Shown here piece after piece: positions 1 through 8,785 of a stretch of DNA of 31,805 bases. The stretch is from CAYMLL01 sp964390645 (lineage in GTDB: Bacteria > Planctomycetota > UBA8108), in NCBI GenBank assembly GCA_964390645.1, contig CAYMLL010000049.1, positions 1 through 31,805 of the forward strand. Reading direction: 5' to 3'. Within the stretch, counting starts at the first letter, position 1; every line of letters begins with the position of its first letter. A model generated the notes under the pieces. The model searched no databases. It had not been told where the DNA came from and was given only the letters and a program-made list of their open reading frames with translations. Made by a program: the position numbers and the translations under genes.

Positions 1-1810
1 CCCGTGTCGCGCCGGGCGGCGGCAGACGGACGACGCCGGCATCGATCAGGTCGCGCACCTCACGCTGCAGCTCGCCCTCGCGGAACGCCAGCTCCTCGAG
101 CCGCTCCTGGGCGGCGACCCGGACCCTCTCCATCTCCCGCTGCAGACGATCCGGCGACACCACCGTCAGCACGACCTCGCCCGAGACGCCGGGCTTGCCA
201 CCCGCCGGCGCGTCGTTGTCGGTCGCCACCGCGAGAAGACGCAGCGACATCCCCGCCTCGGCGCCGAGCGATGAGAGCTCCAGCTCTCGCGAGATCTCGA
301 CAACGACATCCTCCGCGTCGCGACGTGCATTCCACGGCGCCAGATCGATCCTCTGCGGCTCGGGTCGCGTGCCATCCTCGCCCCGCTCCCGGTGCCCCGA
401 GACGTGCAGCTCGATCGAGCGCAGCCCGAAGTCGTCGTGGACGAGCACCTCGTACGGAACGGTCGCGACCGAAGTCACCTGACGTGAAGCCTCGTCGATG
501 AGCAGCTCGACCTCGGGGGTGCGGTCCGGAGTCGCGACCAGCGCCAGCCGCCGCGTGCGCCCGGCGAAGTCCCATGTCTCGCCGCGGAAGCCGAACTCGA
601 AGAAGCCGCTCGTCGACAGCGTGAAGGTGTGGCTGAACAGCTTGCCCTCGACGCTTTCCGCCAGACGCTGCGCCTCCGAGCCGAAGCGCACCCACGCGGA
701 GGCGAGGGCCCGATCGCAACGAGCCTCGAGAGTCACCGACGAGCCGACCACCACCGACAGCTCGCCCGCAGGATTCTCGACCACCCGCTTCTCGCGGCCG
801 GTGTGCGGCGGCGGCACCAGAGTCAACCGTGTCGCCACCAGACGCGGTCGGTCGTGGACCTCGACCCGCACGCTGTGACTGCGGTTGTTGCCGCCGACGA
901 AGCGAAAGTCGAAGGAGTCGACGACCTTGCCCATGCGGTGGACGATGCGCGCTCCGCTCATGGACGCACCGCCGGCTGGAGCGCCGTCCATCACCTCCGA
1001 GCTCAGACGCCAGCTGCCCTCGAGCTTCTGACTCGGAACGAGCCGTGTGCGCTTGTGCTTGCCTCCCGCGTCGACGTCGATGAAGACATCGCGAGGGACC
1101 TCGCCGACGACCCATCCGATGATCTCGAGCGGCGCCTTGCGCGGGTGATGCCAGACGGCTGCCGGGTTCTCGACGCTGTAGTGCGTGGCGCGAGGCCAGC
1201 GACCCGAGGACAGCAGGACGTTGCGCTCCGCCCAGACGGAGAAGACGGACGGAAAGAACGAGCCCACGAAGACAACGATCAGCATCACGCCGCACGCGAG
1301 CCACAGCCGACGACGCACCTGGGAGCCGTCGAGCGCGCGCTCGACATCGACGCGCGGCAGGATGTGCTGCGACTCTCGAACCGCGCGACGCAGCAGCTCG
1401 TCCTGGAGCTCGGAGCGGGTGACCTCCCCCTCCTCGGGTGACCGACCCCGCCGGGCCATCGTCCTTCGAAGCTCCACGGCATTCGCCAGCTGCCCCTCGA
1501 GCTCCGGATCCGCGTTCTCGACGGTGGCCAGAAGCTCCGCGGCGCTCACCCGCCGGCGCGAACGACGATGACCGCGCAGAAGCACGACGGCCCACAGGGC
1601 GGCGACGACGACGAGGAAGAGCAGCCGCAGGGCCCACGGCATCTCGAAGACGTAGTCGAGGAGGAAGGACACGAGCACCGCGAGCACGAGCACCAGCACG
1701 ACGTCGGCGAGGCCGTGCCAGGCCAGAAGCCGGTAGAAGCGCCGCTCCAGTCGCACGAACGACCGGTTCAGCAACGGTGCCGGACCCTGCGAGGGAGTGT
1801 TCGAGCTCAT
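1..1810 (-). CDS. DUF4175-like membrane protein, last gene of the MoxR/VWA operon (C-terminus beyond window)
   Basis: The reading frame starts at ATG 1810 (MSSNTPSQGP) and stays open to the window edge, about 603 residues without a stop, so the C-terminus is missing. Two hydrophobic helices lie at about residues 36-78 (LADVVLVLVLAVLVSFLL and LRLLFLVVVAALWAVVLL), and a third at about 168-185 (LWLACGVMLIVVFVGSFF). A long periplasmic-type beta-rich region follows, and then a charged segment beginning near SPDRLQREMERVRVAAQERLEEL that looks like coiled coil. This layout resembles the large DUF4175-type membrane proteins that planctomycetes place at the end of MoxR-DUF58-BatA operons. It lies 49 nt after the preceding VWA gene and no good Shine-Dalgarno is visible. 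The exact family is inferred from context and topology, and the biochemical role is unknown. A competing frame at 60-1637 is Arg/Ala-rich and is a shadow. Confidence 0.72.
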   Translation of the reverse strand, partial: MSSNTPSQGPAPLLNRSFVRLERRFYRLLAWHGLADVVLVLVLAVLVSFLLDYVFEMPWALRLLFLVVVAALWAVVLLRGHRRSRRRVSAAELLATVENADPELEGQLANAVELRRTMARRGRSPEEGEVTRSELQDELLRRAVRESQHILPRVDVERALDGSQVRRRLWLACGVMLIVVFVGSFFPSVFSVWAERNVLLSSGRWPRATHYSVENPAAVWHHPRKAPLEIIGWVVGEVPRDVFIDVDAGGKHKRTRLVPSQKLEGSWRLSSEVMDGAPAGGASMSGARIVHRMGKVVDSFDFRFVGGNNRSHSVRVEVHDRPRLVATRLTLVPPPHTGREKRVVENPAGELSVVVGSSVTLEARCDRALASAWVRFGSEAQRLAESVEGKLFSHTFTLSTSGFFEFGFRGETWDFAGRTRRLALVATPDRTPEVELLIDEASRQVTSVATVPYEVLVHDDFGLRSIELHVSGHRERGEDGTRPEPQRIDLAPWNARRDAEDVVVEISRELELSSLGAEAGMSLRLLAVATDNDAPAGGKPGVSGEVVLTVVSPDRLQREMERVRVAAQERLEELAFREGELQREVRDLIDAGVVRLPPPGATR

Positions 1811-1859
1811 GTTTCTGACCGGTTCAACCGCGGCGAACGGTCTCCATCCTACTCCAGGC

Positions 1860-4283
1860 TCAGTTGAGCCTCCAAAGCTTCCGCAGGACCCACTCGAGGA
1901 CGAGAAGGCCCGTGAAGAGGAACATCATCGCGGCGGAGTCCCAGACCATCGCGGCGCGACGGCCGAGGGTCTCGATCTCCTTGCGCTCCGGCACCGCCTC
2001 GGGGAGCTCGTCGATCTCACCGAGCCGGAAGAAGCGACCGCGGCTCTCCTTCGAGATCTGCTCGAGCAGCTCGAAGTCGGGGGACGGGTCATCCCACTCC
2101 CCGAGCAGGCCCGCGACGCGGAAGAACGACCGCCCCTGCTGCTCGACGCTGATCTCGAACTGCCCCGTCGTCGGCGTGCGCAGCAGACCGCTGTAGCGAC
2201 CCGGCGAGCCGGGAATCGGAGACAGACCGACAGTCCACGTACGGTCCTTCGCCACGCCGCGAGCGCTGACCGCGGCGCCCGCGGCCCCGGGAGCGCCGTC
2301 CGCCCCGGGAGCGCCCTTCGCCCCGGGAGCGTTCGGATCCGCAGAGAGCAGGATCGTCGCATCGACGCGCGGTCTCTCGATGGGCCGGCGCCGAGCGTCG
2401 ACGAGGTGCGCGGTGACCCGGATCTGCTCTCCGTCGCGATACTGGTCGCGATCCGTCTCGACCGATGTCCTGCCCGTGCCCGAGGCGAGCTTGCCGATCG
2501 ACAGGTAGCGGAGCATCGCCCCCCAGAAGCGCTCGTGGTACGCGACTCGAGACGCCCGCCAGCGCCAGAGCTCGTCGCTGCCGAGGTAGACCACCTCCGC
2601 GATTCCCACCCGCTGGATCGCCACGAGGACCGCGTTCCTGCCGTGAACGAGCTCGACACCGGCCGGGCGCAGCCGGCTCGCGGGGAACTCGTAGTAGAAG
2701 GTCGGCAGACGTCGCCAGAGCCGGAGATTCTCCTCGGCGTCGTCCGCGAGGCGGCAGAGCGGGTGGTCGGTTCCCCGCGTCGTCAAGGAGCCCCGCCACT
2801 CGACCTCGTGGATGGCGTCGCGCGTCGACGAGGCTCGCGCGATGTCGACCGGCAGCAGCGAACGCAGTCTCTCGAAGGCCGGGCCGGCGGCGATCGTCGC
2901 CGTGTTGACCTCACCGGCGACGTACGCAAGCCCGCCGTTCTGCTCGCTGACGAACTCGACGAGTGCGCGCTGGAAACCGTCGGTCAGGGTTGCGGGATCG
3001 GGGTCCATCAGCACGATGGCATCGTACTCTCGCAGCGCGTCGGCGGTGTCCGGCAGCTCGGTGATCATGACGTCACCGTCCTGCGGATAGCCCGGATCGG
3101 CGCTCGCCAGCCAGCACGAGACTTGCACGCCGTCGTCGCGGATCGACAGGTTTCGCAGGTAGCGATACTCGCGCGAGGACTGGCCCGCGACGACGAGGAC
3201 ACGCCGCTTCTCCTCGGCCGCGGTGAGGTCCGCCTGACGCAGATTGTCGCGCCACTCGATCTCCTCGGGATGGCGCGGGAAGGTCAGCGTGTAGCGGTAG
3301 TCGCCCTTGCGCGTGATCCTGTCGACGAAGTTCAGCGTCAGATCGAGCAGCTGGCCGCTGACACGAAGCTTGCGAGTCTCCACGAGGGTGCGTCGACGAT
3401 CTCCGCGCACGGACCGGTACAGCGACACCCGGACCTCGCCGGGCAGTCCCGACACCCGGACCTTCGCGGAGACCTCGATCGGCGAGTCGACCTCGACGAC
3501 GGATGGAGCGTCGAGCTCGTCGACGGCGTAGTTGCGCGGCAGCTGCGCGCGACCGACACCCACCGTGAAGACCGGAGCTCCCTGACGTGCGGCGACCTCT
3601 CGCAACGCCACGAGCGGAGACTCGCCGGTGTTGCTGCGTCCATCGGACACGACGACGATGCCGGCGACAAGGTCGCGCGAGGACTCCTTCGAGACCTCCA
3701 GCAGCGCATCGCCCAGGCGAGTCTCGCCGGCAACCGCCGCGACGTCGTCGATGGTCTCCACGGTGGAGATCTCCTCGAGATCCTTGCCGAACCTGAACAC
3801 CTGGAGACGGTTCTTCTCGCCCAGACGCCGCACGACGTCCGCATGCGTGACGGCCGCCACCGCCAGCTGCGAGCGACTCGGCTGGTCCGCGAGGTCGAGC
3901 CCGGTCGCCGCCTCGACCTCGTCGGCCTCGCTGCCCTCGAAGTCATCCTCCTGCGACATGCTGGCGGAGACGTCGAAGAGGAGCAGCGTCTTGCCGGGAC
4001 GCTCGAGGCGGATCTCGGTCAGGAGTCGCGGATTGAGGAGGATCAGGACGACGAGGGCGAGGGCGCCGAGCCGCAGCGAGGACAGCACGACGCGCTGCCC
4101 TCGACCAAGGCTCTTCTCGCGGACGTAGAGCACCAGGATCAACGTCAGCGAGGCGATGACGATGAACCCGGCGAGCGCCAGCCAGACGCCGTGCGGCATG
4201 CCGGTGAGCTCCCACCGCGACTCGCCCGCAGCGGGAGCCTCGCCCTCATCCAGCCCCAGGAGCCATCGCAACCAGCCGCTCAT
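1860..4283 (-). CDS. VWA-domain membrane protein (glutamine amidotransferase-like/BatB-like)
   Basis: This 807-residue membrane protein starts at ATG 4283, which overlaps the stop of the BatA-like gene as ATGA (translational coupling). Two N-terminal membrane helices lie at residues 35-54 (LALAGFIVIASLTLILVLYV) and 71-86. A von Willebrand A domain follows with the metal-ion-dependent adhesion motif DVSASMS (D104, S106, S108) and a later DGRSNTGES loop. The middle (about 380-560) resembles the glutamine-amidotransferase-like region of planctomycete VWA proteins (VLVVAGQSSREYRYL, AIVLMDPDPATL). A C-terminal helix, MMFLFTGLLVLEWVLRKLW, anchors the tail. An odd collagen-like Gly-X-Y insert (GAKGAPGADGAPGAAGAA) near residues 650-667 is encoded by an 18-bp tandem repeat. 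Family knowledge puts such proteins with MoxR ATPases in envelope stress or complex assembly. The substrate is unknown. Confidence 0.85.
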   Translation of the reverse strand: MSGWLRWLLGLDEGEAPAAGESRWELTGMPHGVWLALAGFIVIASLTLILVLYVREKSLGRGQRVVLSSLRLGALALVVLILLNPRLLTEIRLERPGKTLLLFDVSASMSQEDDFEGSEADEVEAATGLDLADQPSRSQLAVAAVTHADVVRRLGEKNRLQVFRFGKDLEEISTVETIDDVAAVAGETRLGDALLEVSKESSRDLVAGIVVVSDGRSNTGESPLVALREVAARQGAPVFTVGVGRAQLPRNYAVDELDAPSVVEVDSPIEVSAKVRVSGLPGEVRVSLYRSVRGDRRRTLVETRKLRVSGQLLDLTLNFVDRITRKGDYRYTLTFPRHPEEIEWRDNLRQADLTAAEEKRRVLVVAGQSSREYRYLRNLSIRDDGVQVSCWLASADPGYPQDGDVMITELPDTADALREYDAIVLMDPDPATLTDGFQRALVEFVSEQNGGLAYVAGEVNTATIAAGPAFERLRSLLPVDIARASSTRDAIHEVEWRGSLTTRGTDHPLCRLADDAEENLRLWRRLPTFYYEFPASRLRPAGVELVHGRNAVLVAIQRVGIAEVVYLGSDELWRWRASRVAYHERFWGAMLRYLSIGKLASGTGRTSVETDRDQYRDGEQIRVTAHLVDARRRPIERPRVDATILLSADPNAPGAKGAPGADGAPGAAGAAVSARGVAKDRTWTVGLSPIPGSPGRYSGLLRTPTTGQFEISVEQQGRSFFRVAGLLGEWDDPSPDFELLEQISKESRGRFFRLGEIDELPEAVPERKEIETLGRRAAMVWDSAAMMFLFTGLLVLEWVLRKLWRLN
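2284..2337 (-). repeat. 18-bp tandem repeat x3 encoding collagen-like Gly-X-Y
   Basis: Three consecutive 18-bp units begin at 2284, 2302 and 2320, each starting gccccgggagcg with a variable last 6 bases. On the minus strand they encode most of a PGA-rich Gly-X-Y stretch in the VWA protein. The length is a multiple of three, so copy-number change would keep the frame. Confidence 0.8.
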
Positions 4284-6757
4284 GATCGCCTCCCGAACCA
4301 CCAGGCGGCGAACAGCTCGAGCAGCAGGAAGAGCCCCGCGCCGAAGGCCATCCACCGCCAGATCTCGCCTTCCTGCTGACGTCGGAACGCGTCGACCTCG
4401 ACATCCGATCCGATCGCGAACTGCACACCGGCAGGCTCGAGGGCCTTGCGCAGTCGCTCCTCGCCGAGCGGCTCGAGATCGCTCTCGGCGGATCGACGAC
4501 GGAACGCGAACCACTCGCTCATCGCTCGAGGCTTCAGCTCGGAGCCCGGGTCGGAGGAGCTTTCGGAAGACACCTCCACGACCGCGTCCTCGCGTGGCTT
4601 GCCCTCGACCCGGTAGAAGCCGGCGAGACGGGGCTCGATCTGCCGGGGAAGCTCCGAGTCGTGGGCGGCCCCCCCCCCCGCCCGCCCCGGGGGCCCCCCG
4701 CGCCGCCCCCGCCCCGCCCCCGGCGCGGCGGGGGGGGCGCGCCCCCCGGGGGGGNNNNNNNNNNTGCGCCGACGGAGATACCGCCGCACGTCCACGGTCT
4801 CGCCGTCGGGGAAGCGCAGGGAGTGGGTCTTGCCGGGCCGTTCGGGGACGTCGAGCGGCTCGCCCATCTCCCGCATGCGGCCGCTGCCGCCGGGTCTCGA
4901 CAGGTGCCGCACCCACTCCTGCATGAGGATCGGATACGTGGCGTCGGGCGGCCAGTCGCTCCAGTCACGATCCGCGCTGGTGTTGAACACGACGATGCGA
5001 CCGGCACGCCGCCGGCGTCCTTCACCACCGCGCTCCTCGTCCTCGCTATCCGACACCGCGACGCTCTCGATGATCGCCGGAGTGGACAGCTCGTCGTCGA
5101 AGTGCGCGAGCACCCGCGAAGCCCGGAGCGGATCGAGATGGAAGAAGCGGCGAAACAGGACGTGATCGATCGGCAGCTTCCTCATGCCTCGAAACGGGCT
5201 CAACGCCGGGTGCTCGAGGTCGTCGAAGGTCATCCGGGTCGGTGCCGCGCTGACGCCCGCCTCTCGCGGCGCGCGGAGGGCTGCCGGAAAGAGAATGGTC
5301 GGATCCTCGTCGCCCGGGTCCGGCTCCCAGAGCTCCCGGTAGCTGTCGGCCCGGACGTTCGTACCCAGAAACCACCCGACACCACCACCGTGCCCGACGA
5401 AGTCCGCGAGCACGTCGCGCTCGGCCAGCGAGATCTCTCCACGATTCAGGATGAAGACCGTGTCGGCGTCGCGCAGGTCCTCGGCGGTGAGCTCCCGGGC
5501 CAGCAGCGTCGTCTCGACCCCCGACGGCACATCGCCGCGCGGACGCAGCGCGGCGAGGAGCATGCCCGACTCGCTGAGGAAACGATCGGGGTCGGGTGCG
5601 CCGTCGACGACGACGGCCTCGAGCGCATCGCGCACCACCGCGAGGAAGTAGCTCTCGTTGTCACGCGTCAGCCGCACGCCCTCGACACGCGCGGTGATCG
5701 GATACTCGCCGCCGGAGTCGAAGACGTGCTGCACCTCGACGCGAATCGACTCGCCCGCACGGATCGTGTCGATCGTCGGCATCGGAATCGAGTGCGCCGG
5801 CTCCTTCGTGTCCGCAGTGGGCCTGGCGATCTCGACGTCCCCCGTGACGGCAACGCGCGGCTCCTCGCCGAAGTTGCTGACCTCGACGGAGATACGGATC
5901 GGCACGCCGGCGAGCACGGGAGAGTCCTCGATACGAACGTCGGTCACCGCGATGTTCTCGGCCAGAGGCAGGCCGACGTCGACGAGCTGCAGCCGGATCC
6001 GGTCCTCGAGCTCCTCACGCTCGAGCTCCTCGAACACGACGCGCAGCGAGTCCTTCAGCGAGCCGTCGTCGTCGATCCAGTCGACCGCCCGGAAGTCGCT
6101 GACCAGGACGATCGAGCGCACCCGCGGAGCCTCGTCGTCCGCGGCCTGCTCGATGACACGTCGCACGATGTCAGCGAAGCGCAGCGGCAGGTCGACCGTC
6201 TTCGCGTCGCGCAGCGTCTCGAGAACCTGCTCCCCGACGAGCGCGGAGCTGAGGCCCGGATCGTCATCGGGATCACCCGAGGCGTCGTCGACGACGCCAC
6301 CCTCGATCGGCGTGCGGATGGCCCCGGCGACGTCCCGGGGGTCGCTGCCGAGCCAGACGCTCACCGGAACGGAGCCACCGACCGCGTCGCGCACCTGGCT
6401 CACCGCCCCCTCCTGCCCCAGCTCGAAGACCGGCCCCGGGGGCCCGACGACGTCGAGGCTGAAGCTGTCGTCGAGAACGACGATGCGCTCGTCCTCACGC
6501 CAGCCCGCCAGCCCGCGCAAGATCGGCCGCGCGACGGCGAGGACGAGAAGAAGGATGACCGCCATCCGCAGCAGCAGGAGGATCAGGTCCTCGAACTTCA
6601 CGCGCCGGCGATTGCTGACCATCGCGGCCAGGAGAAAGTCCATCGCCGCCCAGTGATGGATCTGATACCGCCGCTTGTTGAGCAGGTGGATGATGAAGGG
6701 CGCGGAGGCGAGCGCGACACCGCCGAGCAGCAAGGGGTTGGCGAAGAGCTCGAACAC
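4280..6757 (-). CDS. BatA-domain/VWA membrane protein, interrupted by an assembly gap
   Basis: The start is GTG 6757, 5 nt after the DUF58 stop, with GGAGG 12 nt upstream. The N-terminus MFELFANPLLLGGVALASAPFI with the following HLLNKRRYQIHHWAAMDFLL is the classic BatA signature. A second helix (LLLLRMAVILLLVLAVARPIL, about 60-80) and a VWA motif DDSFS (D96, S98, S100) follow. Long periplasmic beta-domain regions come next, and a terminal helix (WRWMAFGAGLFLLLELFAAWWF) ends the protein. The product is about 825 residues as assembled. A 10-N gap at 4755-4764 lies in the C-terminal third, beside a 92-nt stretch made only of G and C that is probably artefact. The frame is the same on both sides, but residues near the gap (VRRYLRRR to HDSELPRQ) cannot be trusted. 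The gene ends in an ATGA overlap with the next VWA gene. The role, with MoxR, in envelope function is inferred from the family. Confidence 0.85.
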   Translation of the reverse strand: MFELFANPLLLGGVALASAPFIIHLLNKRRYQIHHWAAMDFLLAAMVSNRRRVKFEDLILLLLRMAVILLLVLAVARPILRGLAGWREDERIVVLDDSFSLDVVGPPGPVFELGQEGAVSQVRDAVGGSVPVSVWLGSDPRDVAGAIRTPIEGGVVDDASGDPDDDPGLSSALVGEQVLETLRDAKTVDLPLRFADIVRRVIEQAADDEAPRVRSIVLVSDFRAVDWIDDDGSLKDSLRVVFEELEREELEDRIRLQLVDVGLPLAENIAVTDVRIEDSPVLAGVPIRISVEVSNFGEEPRVAVTGDVEIARPTADTKEPAHSIPMPTIDTIRAGESIRVEVQHVFDSGGEYPITARVEGVRLTRDNESYFLAVVRDALEAVVVDGAPDPDRFLSESGMLLAALRPRGDVPSGVETTLLARELTAEDLRDADTVFILNRGEISLAERDVLADFVGHGGGVGWFLGTNVRADSYRELWEPDPGDEDPTILFPAALRAPREAGVSAAPTRMTFDDLEHPALSPFRGMRKLPIDHVLFRRFFHLDPLRASRVLAHFDDELSTPAIIESVAVSDSEDEERGGEGRRRRAGRIVVFNTSADRDWSDWPPDATYPILMQEWVRHLSRPGGSGRMREMGEPLDVPERPGKTHSLRFPDGETVDVRRYLRRRXXXXPPGGRAPPAAPGAGRGRRGGPPGRAGGGAAHDSELPRQIEPRLAGFYRVEGKPREDAVVEVSSESSSDPGSELKPRAMSEWFAFRRRSAESDLEPLGEERLRKALEPAGVQFAIGSDVEVDAFRRQQEGEIWRWMAFGAGLFLLLELFAAWWFGRRS
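4663..4764. other. Assembly gap (10 N) with flanking 92-nt G/C-only sequence
   Basis: Positions 4755-4764 are N. The preceding 4663-4754 contains no A or T and consists of long C and G runs with self-complementary blocks, unlike any neighbouring coding sequence. This looks like read-end or hairpin-induced assembly noise inside the BatA-like gene rather than genuine sequence. Confidence 0.85.
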
Positions 6758-6762
6758 GCGGC

Positions 6763-7707
6763 CTATCGCCCTCCTCGACCGGAGCTCGCCGCGCCGCCAC
6801 GCCGCCGGGAGCGCGCCGCGATCAGGGTCGCCAGCGCCGCCGACAGAGACTCGCCGGTCGTCAGCAGCTGGTAGTCGAACGCGTGGGCCTCGCAGGTCTT
6901 GCGAAGACCGGCAAGGAAGGTCTCGAGCACCCCGAGGTATCTCTCACGCAGGCGGTGCGGCTCGGTCAGCAGCTCGCGATCGTCCTCGAGCCCCTTGAAG
7001 AGCACGTTGGACTCGAACGGGAACTCCCTCTCCGCCTTGTCGAGCGTCTGCAGCACGATGCCGTCGTGACCGCGGTAGTGAAGGAACTTCAGCCCCGCCT
7101 CGATCTCCTCGATGGGCAGGAAGAAGTCGGACACGAGGATGAAGAGGCAGCGCCTCGGCAGCTCGAGCGCGGCGCGCTCGAGGACATCCTTGAACGAGGT
7201 CTTGCCGTCCGGCTCGGTGCCGCGCAGCCTCGCGACGATGTTCGCGAGCGCCATGGCTCGTGAGCTCGGCGGCACGAAGGCGCGCATCTCGCTGTCGTGA
7301 ATCGCCAGACCGACCGCGTCACGCTGACGATGCAGGAGATAGCCGAGCCCGGCGGCGGCGGTCGCGGCCATCTCGAACTTGCTCATGCCGGCGGTGCCGT
7401 CGATTTCCGAGCGATAGGTCATCGACTTGCTCGCGTCGAGCACGATCACGGCCGTGATGTTCGTCTCTTCCTCGTACCGCTTGATGTAGTAGCGGTCCAT
7501 GCGGCCGAGGACCTTCCAGTCGAGATGGCGCAGGTCGTCACCCGGCACGTACTCACGGTGCTCGACAAACTCGACGCTGAACCCGTGCCGCGAGCTGCGG
7601 TTCTTCCCCGCCAGGAAGCCATCGACGATGCGCTTGGCGACCAGCTCGAGGTGACCGAGTCGGGCGATGAGATCAGAGTCGAAGAATCCGTCGGCTGACA
7701 GCGTCAT
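6763..7707 (-). CDS. DUF58-domain protein (VWA-like, partner of MoxR)
   Basis: This 314-residue soluble protein has no signal peptide or membrane helix. The DUF58 signature is clear: FVEHREYVPGDDLRHLDWK at about residues 47-65, then RYYIKRYEEE. A VWA-type motif DASKS (D91, S93, S95) opens the Rossmann-like domain that makes up the rest (LFILVSDFF, GIVLQTLD). I chose ATG 7707 (MTLSADGFF), which overlaps the MoxR gene by 35 bp. An in-frame extension upstream to 7845 would run further into moxR and lacks family similarity. In MoxR operons DUF58 proteins are thought to act as adaptors between the ATPase and the membrane VWA proteins, and the gene order here (moxR, DUF58, batA-like, VWA) fits. The stop is TAG at 6763-6765, just before the BatA GTG. 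Confidence 0.9.
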   Translation of the reverse strand: MTLSADGFFDSDLIARLGHLELVAKRIVDGFLAGKNRSSRHGFSVEFVEHREYVPGDDLRHLDWKVLGRMDRYYIKRYEEETNITAVIVLDASKSMTYRSEIDGTAGMSKFEMAATAAAGLGYLLHRQRDAVGLAIHDSEMRAFVPPSSRAMALANIVARLRGTEPDGKTSFKDVLERAALELPRRCLFILVSDFFLPIEEIEAGLKFLHYRGHDGIVLQTLDKAEREFPFESNVLFKGLEDDRELLTEPHRLRERYLGVLETFLAGLRKTCEAHAFDYQLLTTGESLSAALATLIAARSRRRGGAASSGRGGR

Positions 7708-8785
7708 GGTCAGGCTTCTCCCGGAACGCCGGCGTGTCATCCATGAGCCGACGAACCAGATCGTCCGCGCAGAAGCCCTCGGCCTCCGCGAGAAAGCTGG
7801 GAAGAACGCGGTGTCGTAACACGGGAAGCGCGACGGCGCGCACATCGGCCCGCGTCACGGAGAATCGTCCGTCGAGCAGGGTGCGAGCCTTCGCCGCGAG
7901 GATCATCGCCTGTGCGGCGCGCGGCCCGGCCCCCCAGGCGATGTACGTGCGCACCCAGTCGGGGGCGTCGGGCTCCGAAGGTCGTGAGCGACGCGCCAGA
8001 CGCGTGGCGTACTCCTGGATGTGGCCGGTCGCGGGAAGCGCCGGCACGAGCGCCTGCATGTCCAGAAGGAGCGCGCGTGTCAACGCCTTGCCGGCCCGCT
8101 GCTCCCCGGTCCCGGTGGTCCGCTCGAGAATCGCACGCTCCTCGAGAAGGTCGGGATAGTCGATGTGGATCTTGACGAGAAAGCGGTCCAGCTGCGCCTC
8201 CGGCAGCGGATAGGTCCCCTCCTGCTCGATCGGGTTCTGGGTCGCCAGGACACAGAACGGCCGCGGCAGGCGGTGGCGCTCGCCGCCCACCGTCACCATG
8301 CCCTCCGACATGCCCTCCAGGAGCGAGGCCTGCGTCTTCGGCGGCGTGCGGTTGATCTCGTCAGCGAGCAGCAGGTTGGTAAAGATCGGTCCTTCGCGAA
8401 AGACGAACTCGCGCTCTGCGGTCGTCCGGTTCTCCTGTACGACCAGCGTGCCGGTGACGTCCGTCGGCATCAGATCGGGCGTGAACTGCACACGCCCCGC
8501 ATCGAGCGACAGCGCCGAGCCCAGGGTGTTGACGATCAAGGTCTTCGCCAGTCCGGGAACACCCTCGAGTATCGCATGACCCCCGACGAGCAGCGTGATC
8601 AGCAGCTCGTCGACGACGCTCTCCTGCCCGACCACGACCCGCGCGATCTCCGCGCGCAGCCGCGTGGTCAGCTCGCCGAGACGGTCGACGAGCTCCAGCT
8701 CACTCTCGATGCTGCGTCGACTCTGCGGTGGTAGGGGCGGCGGAGACTCGCGGCTCTCGCCACCGGGAGACGACCCTGACGTCAC
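7673..8785 (-). CDS. moxR: MoxR-family AAA+ ATPase
   Basis: This 370-residue AAA+ ATPase has Walker A GVPGLAKT (residues 75-82), Walker B LLLADEIN (138-145) and the MoxR sensor block ATQNPIEQEGTYPLPEAQLD (181-200), followed by the helical lid (IAWGAGPRAAQAMILAAKAR). MoxR ATPases act as chaperone-like remodellers that assemble or activate partners carrying VWA domains. Three such partners lie directly downstream. The start is GTG 8785, which forms a GTGA overlap with the stop of the preceding toroid-protein gene. A longer frame exists upstream but lies inside that gene and shows no AAA+ similarity. The roughly 30-residue Pro/Ser-rich N-terminus before the conserved domain is poorly constrained. 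Confidence 0.93.
   Translation of the reverse strand: MTSGSSPGGESRESPPPLPPQSRRSIESELELVDRLGELTTRLRAEIARVVVGQESVVDELLITLLVGGHAILEGVPGLAKTLIVNTLGSALSLDAGRVQFTPDLMPTDVTGTLVVQENRTTAEREFVFREGPIFTNLLLADEINRTPPKTQASLLEGMSEGMVTVGGERHRLPRPFCVLATQNPIEQEGTYPLPEAQLDRFLVKIHIDYPDLLEERAILERTTGTGEQRAGKALTRALLLDMQALVPALPATGHIQEYATRLARRSRPSEPDAPDWVRTYIAWGAGPRAAQAMILAAKARTLLDGRFSVTRADVRAVALPVLRHRVLPSFLAEAEGFCADDLVRRLMDDTPAFREKPDHDAVSRRILRL

Noticed and set aside
1797..4379. 860-codon plus-strand open frame opposite the VWA gene
   Set aside because: The minus strand has clear membrane helices and VWA motifs. The plus frame lacks hydrophobic segments and recognisable motifs.
4661..6874. 737-codon plus-strand frame opposite the BatA-like gene
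   Set aside because: Antisense shadow starting inside the G/C-only artefact. Composition is dominated by Arg, Asp, Glu and His.
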